Assembly (NCBI RefSeq): GCF_037646455.1
Contig: NZ_JBBIXN010000010.1
Coordinates: forward strand, 1-64,000
DNA: 64,000 nt
Direction: 5' to 3'
Source: Draconibacterium mangrovi_A
GTDB taxonomy: Bacteria > Bacteroidota > Bacteroidia > Bacteroidales > Prolixibacteraceae
Every line of letters begins with the position of its first letter. The first letter of the stretch is position 1. This document shows, piece by piece, positions 52,838 through 61,325 of this stretch. The notes under the pieces were generated by a model that did not search any database, had not been told where the DNA came from, and saw only the letters and a program-made list of their open reading frames with translations. The position numbers were made by a program, and so were the translations under genes.

Positions 52838-54091
52838 TCAGAAAGATTGCACTTCTCCGTTTAAAATAACAGTTTCAACAAGATTTGATCCGTATGAATA
52901 AGGGAGGTACTCGATTCCGGGCATTTCGGACGTGATAAATAAATTCGCAATCTTACCTTTTGCAATGCTGCCATACGATTCGTTCAGCCCCATCGCATAA
53001 GCCGAGTTCAAAGTGGTTGCATTGATCACTTCTTCAGGAAGCATTTTATACTTAATACATCCCATTGCCGAAATCAGGCTCATATTACCACTTGGCGACG
53101 ATCCTGGATTGTAGTCGGATGCCAGCGCAATGGGCAATCCGGCATCGATCATTTCGCGAACGGGCGACAATTTCATGCCCAGGAAAAAAGCGGCTCCCGG
53201 CAAAACAGTTGGCATGGTTTCAGTTCCGTGTAACGCTGCAATCTCATCTTCCTCAATAAATTCGAGATGATCGACGGAAAGAGCATTGTATTTAACACTC
53301 ACCTGAACACCACCGGTAAGCCCCAGTTCGTTGGCGTGAATCTTGGGTCGGAGACCATATTTCATACCGGCCATTAAAATCCGTTCAGTATCTTCAACCG
53401 AGAAAAATCCCTGGTCGCAAAACACATCGATGTAATCTGCCAGTTCTTCGGCCGCTACCTGAGGGATCATTTCGTTGATCACCACATCGACATATTTCGA
53501 TGGATTGCTTTTGTACTCGAGTGGTATGGCATGCGCACCAAGAAAAGTTGATCGTACGCAAATTGGCGAAGTTTCCCTGATCCAGCGAATAACACGCAGC
53601 ATTTTTAGTTCATCCTCCGGATTCAGCCCGTAACCACTTTTAATTTCAACAGCACCGGTACCCATTTTAATGATCTCAACAATACGTTCCATCGCGCTGT
53701 TGTAAAGCTCTTCTTCTGAAGTTTCGTGTAAAAGCTTCGAAGAGTTCAAAATACCGCCACCGCGTCGTGCAATTTCTTCGTAGGAAAGACCTTTTATGCG
53801 GTCCACAAATTCTCTTTCGCGGGCTGCCGGATACACCAAATGAGTATGTGAGTCGCAAAAACTGGGGTAAACCAGACGGTCGGAGCAATCAATTTCAATG
53901 AGTAAATCGTCATCGTGGTATTTATCTTTCAATTCGCTCATGGGACCAAAATCCTCAATAATCTCGTCGCGAATAATTAAAAATGCATTTTTTATTGTAT
54001 CCACTTTGGCCATTTCCTTGCCCGCCCGAAACTCAAGGTTTTCAGTTTCAACCTGAACCAGTTCCCTTATATTTTCTAAAAGTAATTTCAT
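52838..54091 (-). CDS. hutI: Imidazolonepropionase
   Basis: An amidohydrolase of 417 residues from the ATG at 54091. The metal-binding HxH occurs in CDSHTHLVYPA, followed by the Arg/Tyr region GGGILNS, KIHANELGLTGG and the catalytic Asp in ALASDYNPGSSPSGN. It hydrolyses imidazolone propionate to formiminoglutamate, the substrate feeding ftcD just downstream. Confidence 0.96.
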   Translation of the reverse strand: MKLLLENIRELVQVETENLEFRAGKEMAKVDTIKNAFLIIRDEIIEDFGPMSELKDKYHDDDLLIEIDCSDRLVYPSFCDSHTHLVYPAAREREFVDRIKGLSYEEIARRGGGILNSSKLLHETSEEELYNSAMERIVEIIKMGTGAVEIKSGYGLNPEDELKMLRVIRWIRETSPICVRSTFLGAHAIPLEYKSNPSKYVDVVINEMIPQVAAEELADYIDVFCDQGFFSVEDTERILMAGMKYGLRPKIHANELGLTGGVQVSVKYNALSVDHLEFIEEDEIAALHGTETMPTVLPGAAFFLGMKLSPVREMIDAGLPIALASDYNPGSSPSGNMSLISAMGCIKYKMLPEEVINATTLNSAYAMGLNESYGSIAKGKIANLFITSEMPGIEYLPYSYGSNLVETVILNGEVQSF

Positions 54092-54331
54092 GCTGTTCTG
54101 TTTGATAAAAAAAAGGTACAAAATTGAAGTAATAAATCAACAGCCTCAGCGCAGAAAATTCTTATGAATTAGTCAGAATTCCTGAAGGATGGGATAATTA
54201 GTAATCTTCAGAAAGAAAATATTCCGGATTAATAGCTTCTTAAAGGAAAAATGTATATGGATCAGACAATGTTGAGGTTGAGGTTCATCTAAATTGATTT
54301 CAGGGATTATAGGTGATAGGTACACACAAAA

Positions 54332-54354
54332 AAAGCCCGCTAAAAGCGAGCTTT
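54332..54354 (-). terminator. Intrinsic terminator of the ferredoxin gene
   Basis: On the minus strand AAGCTCGC and GCGGGCTT form a stem followed by seven T, 23 bp past the ferredoxin stop. Confidence 0.8.
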
Positions 54355-54376
54355 ATTGAATTTTATGTTGTCCGGA

Positions 54377-54547
54377 TTATTCGTCGATCGAAATACATTC
54401 TACCGGGCAAACCTCTGCGCATGATCCACAGTCGGTGCAAAGCTCCGGATCGATAGTATAGATATCTCCTTCTGCAATCGCGTCAACCGGGCACTCATCT
54501 AAACAAGTTCCGCATGCAATACATTCATCTGAAATTACATATGCCAT
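54377..54547 (-). CDS. 2[4Fe-4S] ferredoxin
   Basis: A 56-residue protein with two CxxCxxCxxxCP clusters: Cys9/12/15/19 and Cys37/40/43 with Cys47, typical of clostridial-type bacterial ferredoxins (MAYVISDECIACGTC start). It is acidic, cytoplasmic and an electron carrier. It has its own good promoter (-33 TTTG and -7 TACTTTTG) and terminator, so it is monocistronic. Confidence 0.95.
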   Translation of the reverse strand: MAYVISDECIACGTCLDECPVDAIAEGDIYTIDPELCTDCGSCAEVCPVECISIDE

Positions 54548-54583
54548 AACAATGAATTTTTAGTTTAACATTAACGTTTGGGA

Positions 54584-54613
54584 CAAAAGTACAAAGTTTG
54601 GCAAAAATACAAA
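54584..54613 (-). promoter_or_regulatory. Promoter of the ferredoxin gene
   Basis: On the minus strand TTTG (54613-54610), 18 bp, then TACTTTTG (54591-54584), ending 36 bp before the ATG. Confidence 0.7.
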
Positions 54614-54756
54614 GTTCAGAATTTAAATTATTATCCGGCATTAACACACATTTGTATTAACCGCTGATATACTGCAACTTAAATCAAACTTGTCTTATTA
54701 AGAATGATTTAAATTATTAACGTTGAAGCCCGTAATCAGGAAACAAAACAGGGATG

Positions 54757-55944
54757 TTACCGGACTGAAGTTCTCAACAATTGCATTTGGGTACTTAAAT
54801 CGTCTGCCGGATAATATTTTTCCTGAACGAAATTGAGGTATTTCAGAACTTTGAACGCATTGAACTTCTGAAAGAAACGGTTAATAAATGTATCCTTTTT
54901 CGAGCAATTTCTGTTTAATTCTTCCACATCTTTCCAGAATTCCGTTTCATAAAGAAAGGAAGAAATGCTCTCCGGCAGATTAAGATTTAAAAGTGATTCG
55001 TATTCCTCCCGACTGATTTTATACAAAATGTGTTTTTGATCGAAAAACGTTTTCAAATCAATAAAAGCCTTAAAGTTGTAGGTTCTAAGCAGATCCTCTT
55101 CACCGTCCATCCATTTGGAAAGAATGGGGCCTGTACCAAAAGGCACACGACTGGATAGACGCGCTGACGGGTAGACCTTTGTGCGCGTTAATTCACCCAC
55201 TTCACCCATTTGAACCAGGTTTTGCAAAAAGTAGAAATCCTCTCCCGCCTGTCGCCGGTTCATTCCACCCCGCTTCACATAAGCCCCTGCAGTAACTGCA
55301 AATGCCGATCCAATGGTAAACATGGCATACGGGTAGCCCGTAAAATGAAGTGCCTGTTTGTAATAAAGCAGGTATTGTTCATACAGTTCAATTCCTTCGC
55401 GGTGTTTGGGATCGAGCTGTTCTTTTGGATGTTCAAATGCGATGGTTGCACCAACTTGCTTTGGATTACTTGTAAAATGACGCTCAATCTCAACGAGGTA
55501 ATTTTTCTCGACCAGGGTGTCGGCATCGAGCGATACGATTATGCCGTCCGGTTTTGCAATGTGGTTAAAACGTCGAACTGCTTCATCCATTCCCTTTTTG
55601 CGGGCCAAACCGGCCCCGGCCCATTTCTTTCGCAACTCAAAAGGACCAACCGCATAAAACTTTAATTTATGGGAGGAATGCTGTTGCATCCAACTATCAA
55701 GCTGTAATTTTGTTTTTTTGTTCTGCTTTGCCACATCCCCGGTTGCCGTTTCAGAATGATTGATCAATACGATGATCTCAGTTACCGAATCAGGAACATC
55801 ACAACTTGCCAGACTTTCGAGTGTAGTTAAAATATCCGGTTCGTATAAGCACGGGATCACAACGATCATCCCGGTGTTTCTGTCCGGCTCATCCTTAATG
55901 AATGCTACATTCTGATTTTTAAGTAAATACTTATCGGCAAACAT
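54757..55944 (-). CDS. Family 2 glycosyltransferase
   Basis: 395 residues. GT2 features: MIVVIPCLYEPDIL near residue 25, acidic VSLDADTLVEKN (DxD-type) near 145, and RRQAGEDFYFLQNLV near 240, like the ED...catalytic base region of the family. No membrane helices, so the enzyme is cytoplasmic or peripheral. The acceptor and sugar cannot be inferred, and no other cell-surface genes are adjacent. The gene is not near the pigment cluster. Confidence 0.85.
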   Translation of the reverse strand: MFADKYLLKNQNVAFIKDEPDRNTGMIVVIPCLYEPDILTTLESLASCDVPDSVTEIIVLINHSETATGDVAKQNKKTKLQLDSWMQQHSSHKLKFYAVGPFELRKKWAGAGLARKKGMDEAVRRFNHIAKPDGIIVSLDADTLVEKNYLVEIERHFTSNPKQVGATIAFEHPKEQLDPKHREGIELYEQYLLYYKQALHFTGYPYAMFTIGSAFAVTAGAYVKRGGMNRRQAGEDFYFLQNLVQMGEVGELTRTKVYPSARLSSRVPFGTGPILSKWMDGEEDLLRTYNFKAFIDLKTFFDQKHILYKISREEYESLLNLNLPESISSFLYETEFWKDVEELNRNCSKKDTFINRFFQKFNAFKVLKYLNFVQEKYYPADDLSTQMQLLRTSVR

Positions 55945-55974
55945 GGCTTACAAAGCTAAAATAAAAGGCAAAAA

Positions 55975-55997
55975 AAATCCGGGCAATACCCGGATTT
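55975..55997 (-). terminator. Intrinsic terminator of the OmpH-like gene
   Basis: AAATCCGGG (55975-55983) and CCCGGATTT (55989-55997) form a 9-bp stem with a 5-nt loop; on the minus strand it is followed by T tract, 22 bp past the stop. Confidence 0.88.
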
Positions 55998-56019
55998 CTG
56001 ATTTGTATATAGAAATTTT

Positions 56020-56622
56020 CTATTCCGACTTGTTGGCGTTGTATTCTTCGTTAAGAGCTTTCAACACTTTTGCAGTGATGTTATGTGCTTCATCTCCGAT
56101 CAACACATCTGCACCATTAAAGATATAATCGTAATGTGCCATTTCGTTGTATTCTTTGAGGTAAGCCATCAACTTGTCCAAAATTTGTTTGTTGTTGGCC
56201 TGCTGAATTTCAGCCAGTTTGTTCGACAATTCCTGATCGAGCTTCATAATTTCCTGCTCTTTTCCCATCAGGCGATCGCGTTCCTGAACAGCACGTTGCT
56301 CGGTAAGAAATCCACCCCGTTGTAATTTTTCCTGAAAAGCAGCAGCTTCTTTTTCGAAATTCTGACGTTTTGTTCCGTATTCGGTTGTATATGCTTCCTG
56401 TTTTTTAGCGAACTCGTCATGAAGGTCTTGCGACAAATCGTAGTTCAGAATTACTGAATCGGCTTTAACATATGCAATTTTTAATCCATTGACCGATGTT
56501 CCTCCGTCGTTCATAACCGGTCTATCTTGAGTACTTTTGCTGTTTCCGGTAAAATGCAGCACATACAATACAGCCACTGCCACAAATAATAGTACACTTA
56601 CAACTAATGATGTTCCTTTCAT
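56020..56622 (-). CDS. OmpH/Skp-like periplasmic chaperone
   Basis: 200 residues with an N-terminal signal/anchor (VVSVLLFVAVAVLYVL), then a long charged coiled coil (EFAKKQEAYTTEYGTKRQNFEKEAAAFQ...; QEIMKLDQELSNKLAEI), the OmpH/Skp pattern. The C-terminal part (ADVLIGDEAHNITAKVLKALNEEY) matches the DITxxVLxxLN ending of the family. It holds unfolded outer-membrane proteins in the periplasm. Confidence 0.92.
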   Translation of the reverse strand: MKGTSLVVSVLLFVAVAVLYVLHFTGNSKSTQDRPVMNDGGTSVNGLKIAYVKADSVILNYDLSQDLHDEFAKKQEAYTTEYGTKRQNFEKEAAAFQEKLQRGGFLTEQRAVQERDRLMGKEQEIMKLDQELSNKLAEIQQANNKQILDKLMAYLKEYNEMAHYDYIFNGADVLIGDEAHNITAKVLKALNEEYNANKSE

Positions 56623-56677
56623 TATTAACTTCTTTTTTTATTCAACGTATCGGTTCGACTGTTTTTTTAAGTTCGGA

Positions 56678-56705
56678 CAAAGATAATTGTTTCATTGAAA
56701 TGCAA
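56678..56705 (-). promoter_or_regulatory. Promoter of the OmpH-like gene
   Basis: On the minus strand TTG (56705-56703), 17 bp, then TATCTTTG (56685-56678), 55 bp before the ATG. Confidence 0.55.
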
Positions 56706-56798
56706 TAACTCAATCAGGAACTTTTTTTATCTCACTAATTTACAATCACTTCTATAAAAAACATGCGGTAAATCATATTCTTCCACTGATAAACATCA

Positions 56799-56830
56799 TT
56801 GAATTGAACTTGGCTTATAATGTATTTTTG
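56799..56830 (+). promoter_or_regulatory. Promoter of proline dehydrogenase
   Basis: TATTTTTG (56823-56830) is a perfect TAnnTTTG; TTG at 56799-56801 lies 21 bp upstream. The ATG at 56866 follows 35 bp later. Confidence 0.5.
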
Positions 56831-56865
56831 ACAATGACAATTTTTTGTATAACGTAAAATCTACC

Positions 56866-57777
56866 ATGTTGAATAAATTAATAGCCAATATACTTCCTTA
56901 CATGCCCAAAAAGCTGATCTGGGTATTTTCGAAAAGATATATTGCGGGCGAAACCATTGAGGACGGTTTGCTGGCATCGAAACTGCTTAACGAAAAAGGA
57001 ATTGAAGTTACTATTGATATACTTGGTGAATTTATTCATTCAATCGACGAGGCAGAAAAGAACAAGAATGAATACCTGGAAGTGATCGAGCGTTTTACAG
57101 ACGAGAACGTTAAGGGAAATTTCTCGTTAAAACCAACCAGTTTTGGATTGCTGATTGACCAGGAAGTTTGTTACAACTACCTTCGTGAGGTTGTTGAACT
57201 GGTCGCCAGTAAAAATTCATTTCTTCGAATCGACATGGAAGATTCGCAGTGTGTCGATATGGAAATAGATATGTTCAGGAAGCTGCGCCAGGAGTTTCCA
57301 AAGCACGTTGGTCTGGTCCTTCAGGCCTATATGCGACGCACGAAAAGCGATCTTGAAGGACTCAACGACCTGAATTCCGAAAATGCTCCAATAAGCTTCC
57401 GGCTTTGCAAAGGAATTTATGTTGAACCCGAAAACATTGCATTTAAAGATTTCCACGAAGTGCAGGAAAATTTTCTGGCCGACTTGAAATACATGTTCGA
57501 GAATAAAATGTACGCAGGTATTGCTACACACGATAAATATTTGGTTGACGAATCGAAAAAGATGATTCAGGAAATGAATATTCCGAAAAGCATGTACGAA
57601 TTTCAGATGCTTTACGGGGTTACACCTGAATTGCGTCAGTCGATTGTTGACGAAGGCCACCGGATGCGTGTTTATGTTCCTTACGGGAAACAATGGTTTG
57701 GATATTCAACACGACGGCTGAAAGAAAATCCGAAAATGGCACAGCATATAATTAAGGCGTTATTTATACGAGGTTAA
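56866..57777 (+). CDS. Proline dehydrogenase, monofunctional
   Basis: 303 residues from the ATG at 56866 (a TTG at 56845 is in frame). FAD-dependent TIM barrel features: LRIDMEDSQ, RLCKGIYVEP, IATHDKYLVD, EFQMLYGVTPELRQ and the C-terminal YVPYGKQWFGYSTRRLKENP. It oxidises proline to pyrroline-5-carboxylate; no P5C dehydrogenase is adjacent. It is followed by a terminator hairpin (57801-57828). Confidence 0.94.
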   Translation: MLNKLIANILPYMPKKLIWVFSKRYIAGETIEDGLLASKLLNEKGIEVTIDILGEFIHSIDEAEKNKNEYLEVIERFTDENVKGNFSLKPTSFGLLIDQEVCYNYLREVVELVASKNSFLRIDMEDSQCVDMEIDMFRKLRQEFPKHVGLVLQAYMRRTKSDLEGLNDLNSENAPISFRLCKGIYVEPENIAFKDFHEVQENFLADLKYMFENKMYAGIATHDKYLVDESKKMIQEMNIPKSMYEFQMLYGVTPELRQSIVDEGHRMRVYVPYGKQWFGYSTRRLKENPKMAQHIIKALFIRG

Positions 57778-57800
57778 TTTTGGGAGTTAAACTGAAAGAA

Positions 57801-57828
57801 GGGGACGGCATTTATGTCGTCCTTTTTT
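57801..57828 (+). terminator. Terminator of proline dehydrogenase gene
   Basis: GGACG (57803-57807) pairs with CGTCC (57818-57822) around an A/T-rich loop, then six T. The stem is short, and the convergent nitroreductase gene ends 8 bp on. Confidence 0.6.
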
Positions 57829-57835
57829 AAATATC

Positions 57836-58408
57836 CTAACCGTTCAGTTTTATAATCAATTCATCCAGCGGTCGTTTAGGAACATGGTGTACATCTTGTT
57901 CATCACGCCAGTATTTAATGTCGTCCGAAGCTGTTTCCAACACCACCTTTTCGGCAGGTTTTCCCAAAGCAATCAACCACAAAATCTCGAGGTTTTCGTT
58001 TAATCCCAGCAATTTACTTACCCTGCTCTTATTTACCGAGCCAATAATACAACCACCAAATCCCGACTCCACAGCTCCCATTAAAATGCTTTGAATGGCA
58101 ATTCCATCGTCGCAGTAATGATTCTCCGAAATGGTACGGTCTTTTAAAACAGCAACATAAGCAACCGGGCGTTCGTCTTGTGCGGGTCCTTTCCAGTTCG
58201 ACAAATAACCGGCCCATCCAAGGTTTGGGAATATCTTGTTACAGAGTTCAGCTTGTGTGACCACTGCATATTTAAGTGGCTGAGCATTTCGCCCACTGGC
58301 CGAAAACCGGGCCAGTTCAATCCACTGCTTTATTTGTTCTCCATTTAATTTTATGGCGGAATCGAACCGACGATAACTTCGATTCTGCATAATAAGATCG
58401 CGTATCAT
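57836..58408 (-). CDS. Nitroreductase-family protein
   Basis: 190 residues from the ATG at 58408 (MIRDLIMQNRSYRRF); a longer reading to 58498 adds a Phe-rich run that is probably not translated. FMN-binding features of the family are present: RSYRRFD near the start, ARFSASGRNAQPLKY, and GFGGCIIGSVNKSRV. It reduces nitro or quinone groups or acts as a flavin reductase; the substrate is unknown. Confidence 0.88.
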   Translation of the reverse strand: MIRDLIMQNRSYRRFDSAIKLNGEQIKQWIELARFSASGRNAQPLKYAVVTQAELCNKIFPNLGWAGYLSNWKGPAQDERPVAYVAVLKDRTISENHYCDDGIAIQSILMGAVESGFGGCIIGSVNKSRVSKLLGLNENLEILWLIALGKPAEKVVLETASDDIKYWRDEQDVHHVPKRPLDELIIKLNG

Positions 58409-58634
58409 GTGTAGTTTTTGAACATCAAATTTAAAGGAAATAAAAAAGAAAAAGGATAAAAGTGAAGTACAAAAGAATTGCTGACCAAACTTAACCACAA
58501 GAAGAAATTACATCACCCTATCCTTTTACTTCGAAAACGTATATCGAACGGACATGGTACATACCGAGAATTAATAAATGTTAAAACCGAACATTAAATT
58601 GAAGAAAAACAAAACAACATTAAAAGATTAGAAT

Positions 58635-58659
58635 TAGCTTTGTAGAACAGAACAGAACA
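58635..58659 (+). promoter_or_regulatory. gntR promoter -7 box with AGAACAGAACAGAACA element
   Basis: TAGCTTTG (58635-58642) is a perfect TAnnTTTG. AGAACAGAACAGAACA (58644-58659) starts one base later, overlapping the predicted transcription start. The same element recurs at 59738-59750 before xylB, making it the best operator candidate for the adjacent regulator. Confidence 0.65.
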
Positions 58660-58675
58660 ACTCTGCAAAGAAATA

Positions 58676-59671
58676 ATGAACGAACTAAAACTAAACATCG
58701 ACGATAATTCCAGTGTGCTAAAATTTCAGCAACTGGTTGAAACCATTATCGACGCCATCAGCCAAAATCAGCTAAAAGAAGGAGAAATGTTGCCTTCGGT
58801 CAACCAGATCATGAAGGAAACACAATTATCGCGCGACACTGTGTTTAAAGCCTACGCTGAATTAAAGCGCCGCGGTGTGGTGGAATCGGTTCCTAACCGT
58901 GGGTATTTCGTCACTCAAAAAATAACAAAAGTATTTCTCTTTCTCGATACGTTTAAGGCCTACAAAGAGGTGCTGTACCATTCGTTCATTAATCAGTTGC
59001 CCGATGGAATCAGTGTAGATCTTCATTTTCACCATTACAACATCGATCTTTTTGAGAAGATCATCAACGAGAGTTTGGGAAAATACAGCAAATACATTAT
59101 CATGAATTTCGACAATGATCAGGTTGCGAAAATCATTTCAAAAATTCCGCAGGATCAGTTACTTATAATCGACTGGAACATAAAAGCCCCTGAAAATGCC
59201 GCTGTAATCTACCAGGATTTCGGACAAGCTGTATACCGTTGTCTTGATGAGAACCTGAATGCACTGAAAAAATACAAGGAGTTTATTTTCTATTATCCAA
59301 ATTTCACTTATCACCCCAAAACGGCCGTAGAATATTTCAAACGTTTTTGTACCGATAAAAAAATAAAACACTCGGTTATCTACTCCGACAAAGAATTTGT
59401 GATGAGAAAAAATGCCCTTTACATGCTGGTCAGCGACCGGACACTGGCACGTTTTCTCGATCAGTGCGAAGAAAAAGGATTTGAACCCGGTAACGAGGTT
59501 GGCGTCATTTCGTACAACGAAACACCGATGAAAAAATACGTAAAAAACGGAATTACTGTTATTTCAACTGATTTTAACCTGATGGGGAAAAAAGCCGCCG
59601 AATTTGTAACCACCGGTGATAACCTAAAATTCGAAGTCCCTACCCAGTTAAAAATCAGGAATTCGGTATAA
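58676..59671 (+). CDS. GntR-family regulator with sugar-binding-type domain (XylR-like)
   Basis: 331 residues: a GntR winged helix (residues ~10-82; LKEGEMLPSVNQIMKETQLSRDTVFKAYAELKRRGVVES) joined to a LacI-like periplasmic-binding-fold sensor (KVFLFLDTFKAYKEVLYHSF; VISYNETPMKKYVKNGITVIS). It lies 114 bp upstream of the xylose genes on the same strand. The layout is that of Bacteroidota regulators of xylose or arabinose operons, so it likely represses xylBAT until the sugar or a phosphorylated derivative binds. The ligand is not shown by sequence. Confidence 0.9.
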   Translation: MNELKLNIDDNSSVLKFQQLVETIIDAISQNQLKEGEMLPSVNQIMKETQLSRDTVFKAYAELKRRGVVESVPNRGYFVTQKITKVFLFLDTFKAYKEVLYHSFINQLPDGISVDLHFHHYNIDLFEKIINESLGKYSKYIIMNFDNDQVAKIISKIPQDQLLIIDWNIKAPENAAVIYQDFGQAVYRCLDENLNALKKYKEFIFYYPNFTYHPKTAVEYFKRFCTDKKIKHSVIYSDKEFVMRKNALYMLVSDRTLARFLDQCEEKGFEPGNEVGVISYNETPMKKYVKNGITVISTDFNLMGKKAAEFVTTGDNLKFEVPTQLKIRNSV

Positions 59672-59696
59672 TGTGTTTTATAACACTTTTTCCGAA

Positions 59697-59750
59697 TTTG
59701 ATAGCAAGTGAAATGCTATTATTTTTACAAACATACCAGAACAGAACAGA
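59697..59750 (+). promoter_or_regulatory. xylB promoter with hairpin and AGAACAGAACAGA element
   Basis: TTTG (59697-59700), exactly 19 bp, then TATTTTTA (59720-59727). Between the boxes lies the palindrome TAGCAagtgaaaTGCTA (59702-59718), and just past the predicted start is AGAACAGAACAGA (59738-59750), shared with the gntR promoter. Both positions suit a repressor site. Confidence 0.65.
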
Positions 59751-59785
59751 TTGAAATCATAAATAAATTAAAACCTAAATAGATC

Positions 59786-61270
59786 ATGCATTTACTTGGA
59801 TTCGATATTGGAAGTTCTTCCGTAAAAGTTTCGCTCATTAAAGGAGACAACGGAGCACTTGTAGCCTCTTCATTCTACCCAAAAGAAGAAATGAAAATAA
59901 CCGCACATCAAGCGGGCTGGGCCGAGCAAGCTCCTGAGCAGTGGTGGAAAAACCTGAAATTGGCACTCCATGATGTTCTGGCAACATCGAAAGTAGCACC
60001 TGAGAGTATTGAAGCGATCGGAATATCTTACCAAATGCATGGCCTGGTAATGGTAGATAAAGATCAGGAAGTGATCCGCCCTTCAATTATTTGGTGCGAC
60101 AGCCGGGCAACAACCATTGGCGATAAGGCGTTTGATGAGATCGGTGGACAACGCTGCCTGACCAATCTACTGAATTCTCCAGGTAATTTCACCGCATCGA
60201 AATTAAAGTGGGTAAAAGATAACGAACCGCAAATGTTTGACCGAGTTCACAAGATTATGCTTCCGGGCGATTACATTGCCATGAAACTGACCGGTGAAGC
60301 CCAAACAACAGTGAGTGGCTTATCGGAAGGAATCATGTGGAATTTCAAAGAAAACCAACTGGCCGACCTGCTGTTCGACAATTATGGTTTTTCTTCGGAC
60401 ATTATTCCTGAGATAGTTCCCACTTTTGCAAACTCTGGTCGATTATCCGATTCAGCTGCCAGTGAACTGGGACTTTCAACAAAAACAAAAGTAAGTTACC
60501 GCGCCGGCGACCAACCCAACAACGCGCTTTCTCTTAACGTACTAAAACCCGGCGAAATTGCAACAACTGCGGGAACATCGGGCGTAGTTTACGGCGTTAG
60601 CGACGAAGTAAAATACGATCCCCAGTCGAGAGTAAATACATTTGCACACGTTAACCATTCGGCTACCGATCCGCGGCTTGGCGTTTTACTGTGCATCAAC
60701 GGAACCGGCATATTAAATGCCTGGCTAAAACGTATGATTGGTGAGTCGGTTTCATACGAAGAAATGAATGAACTTGCAGCTGCTGCCCCCATCGGTTCAG
60801 ATGGAATTTCAGTCCTGCCCTTTGGAAACGGAGCTGAACGCGTGCTCAACAATAGAAATATAGGATCGATCATTTCCGGTGTAAATTTCAACATTCACCA
60901 AAAAGGACATTTACTAAGAGCAGCACAGGAAGGCATTGTATTCTCGTTCAAATACGGCATGGAGATCATGGAAAATATCGGGATCAATGCTTCGGTGATT
61001 CGCGCCGGAAAAGCAAACATGTTCCTCAGTCCTATTTTCCGAAATACACTGGCCGGAATTTCGGAAGCTACAATCGAATTGTACAATACCGACGGATCGG
61101 TAGGCGCAGCTCGCGGTGCCGGTGTAGGATCGGGCTATTACAAATCGTTTGATGAAGCGTTCTCGAACCTTAATAAACTGGAAGTTGTAGAGCCCGAATC
61201 TTCGAAAAAAGCACATTACGAAGAAGCCTACCAAAACTGGAAGCTTCAATTGGAAAAAGCAATTAAATAA
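59786..61270 (+). CDS. xylB: Xylulokinase
   Basis: 494 residues of the FGGY kinase family: GFDIGSSSVKVSLI (phosphate 1 motif), AIGISYQMHGLV (sugar-binding), IIWCDSRA, AGDQPNNALSLNVLKPGEIATTAGTSGVVYG (phosphate 2/adenosine). It phosphorylates D-xylulose to xylulose-5-phosphate. The substrate follows from the xylA neighbour 55 bp downstream. The C-terminus is at the usual length. Confidence 0.96.
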   Translation: MHLLGFDIGSSSVKVSLIKGDNGALVASSFYPKEEMKITAHQAGWAEQAPEQWWKNLKLALHDVLATSKVAPESIEAIGISYQMHGLVMVDKDQEVIRPSIIWCDSRATTIGDKAFDEIGGQRCLTNLLNSPGNFTASKLKWVKDNEPQMFDRVHKIMLPGDYIAMKLTGEAQTTVSGLSEGIMWNFKENQLADLLFDNYGFSSDIIPEIVPTFANSGRLSDSAASELGLSTKTKVSYRAGDQPNNALSLNVLKPGEIATTAGTSGVVYGVSDEVKYDPQSRVNTFAHVNHSATDPRLGVLLCINGTGILNAWLKRMIGESVSYEEMNELAAAAPIGSDGISVLPFGNGAERVLNNRNIGSIISGVNFNIHQKGHLLRAAQEGIVFSFKYGMEIMENIGINASVIRAGKANMFLSPIFRNTLAGISEATIELYNTDGSVGAARGAGVGSGYYKSFDEAFSNLNKLEVVEPESSKKAHYEEAYQNWKLQLEKAIK

Positions 61271-61325
61271 CACCTCGCTGAAGCACGGTGCAAAAAATAA
61301 AATTAATTCATTAAAATAAACAAAC

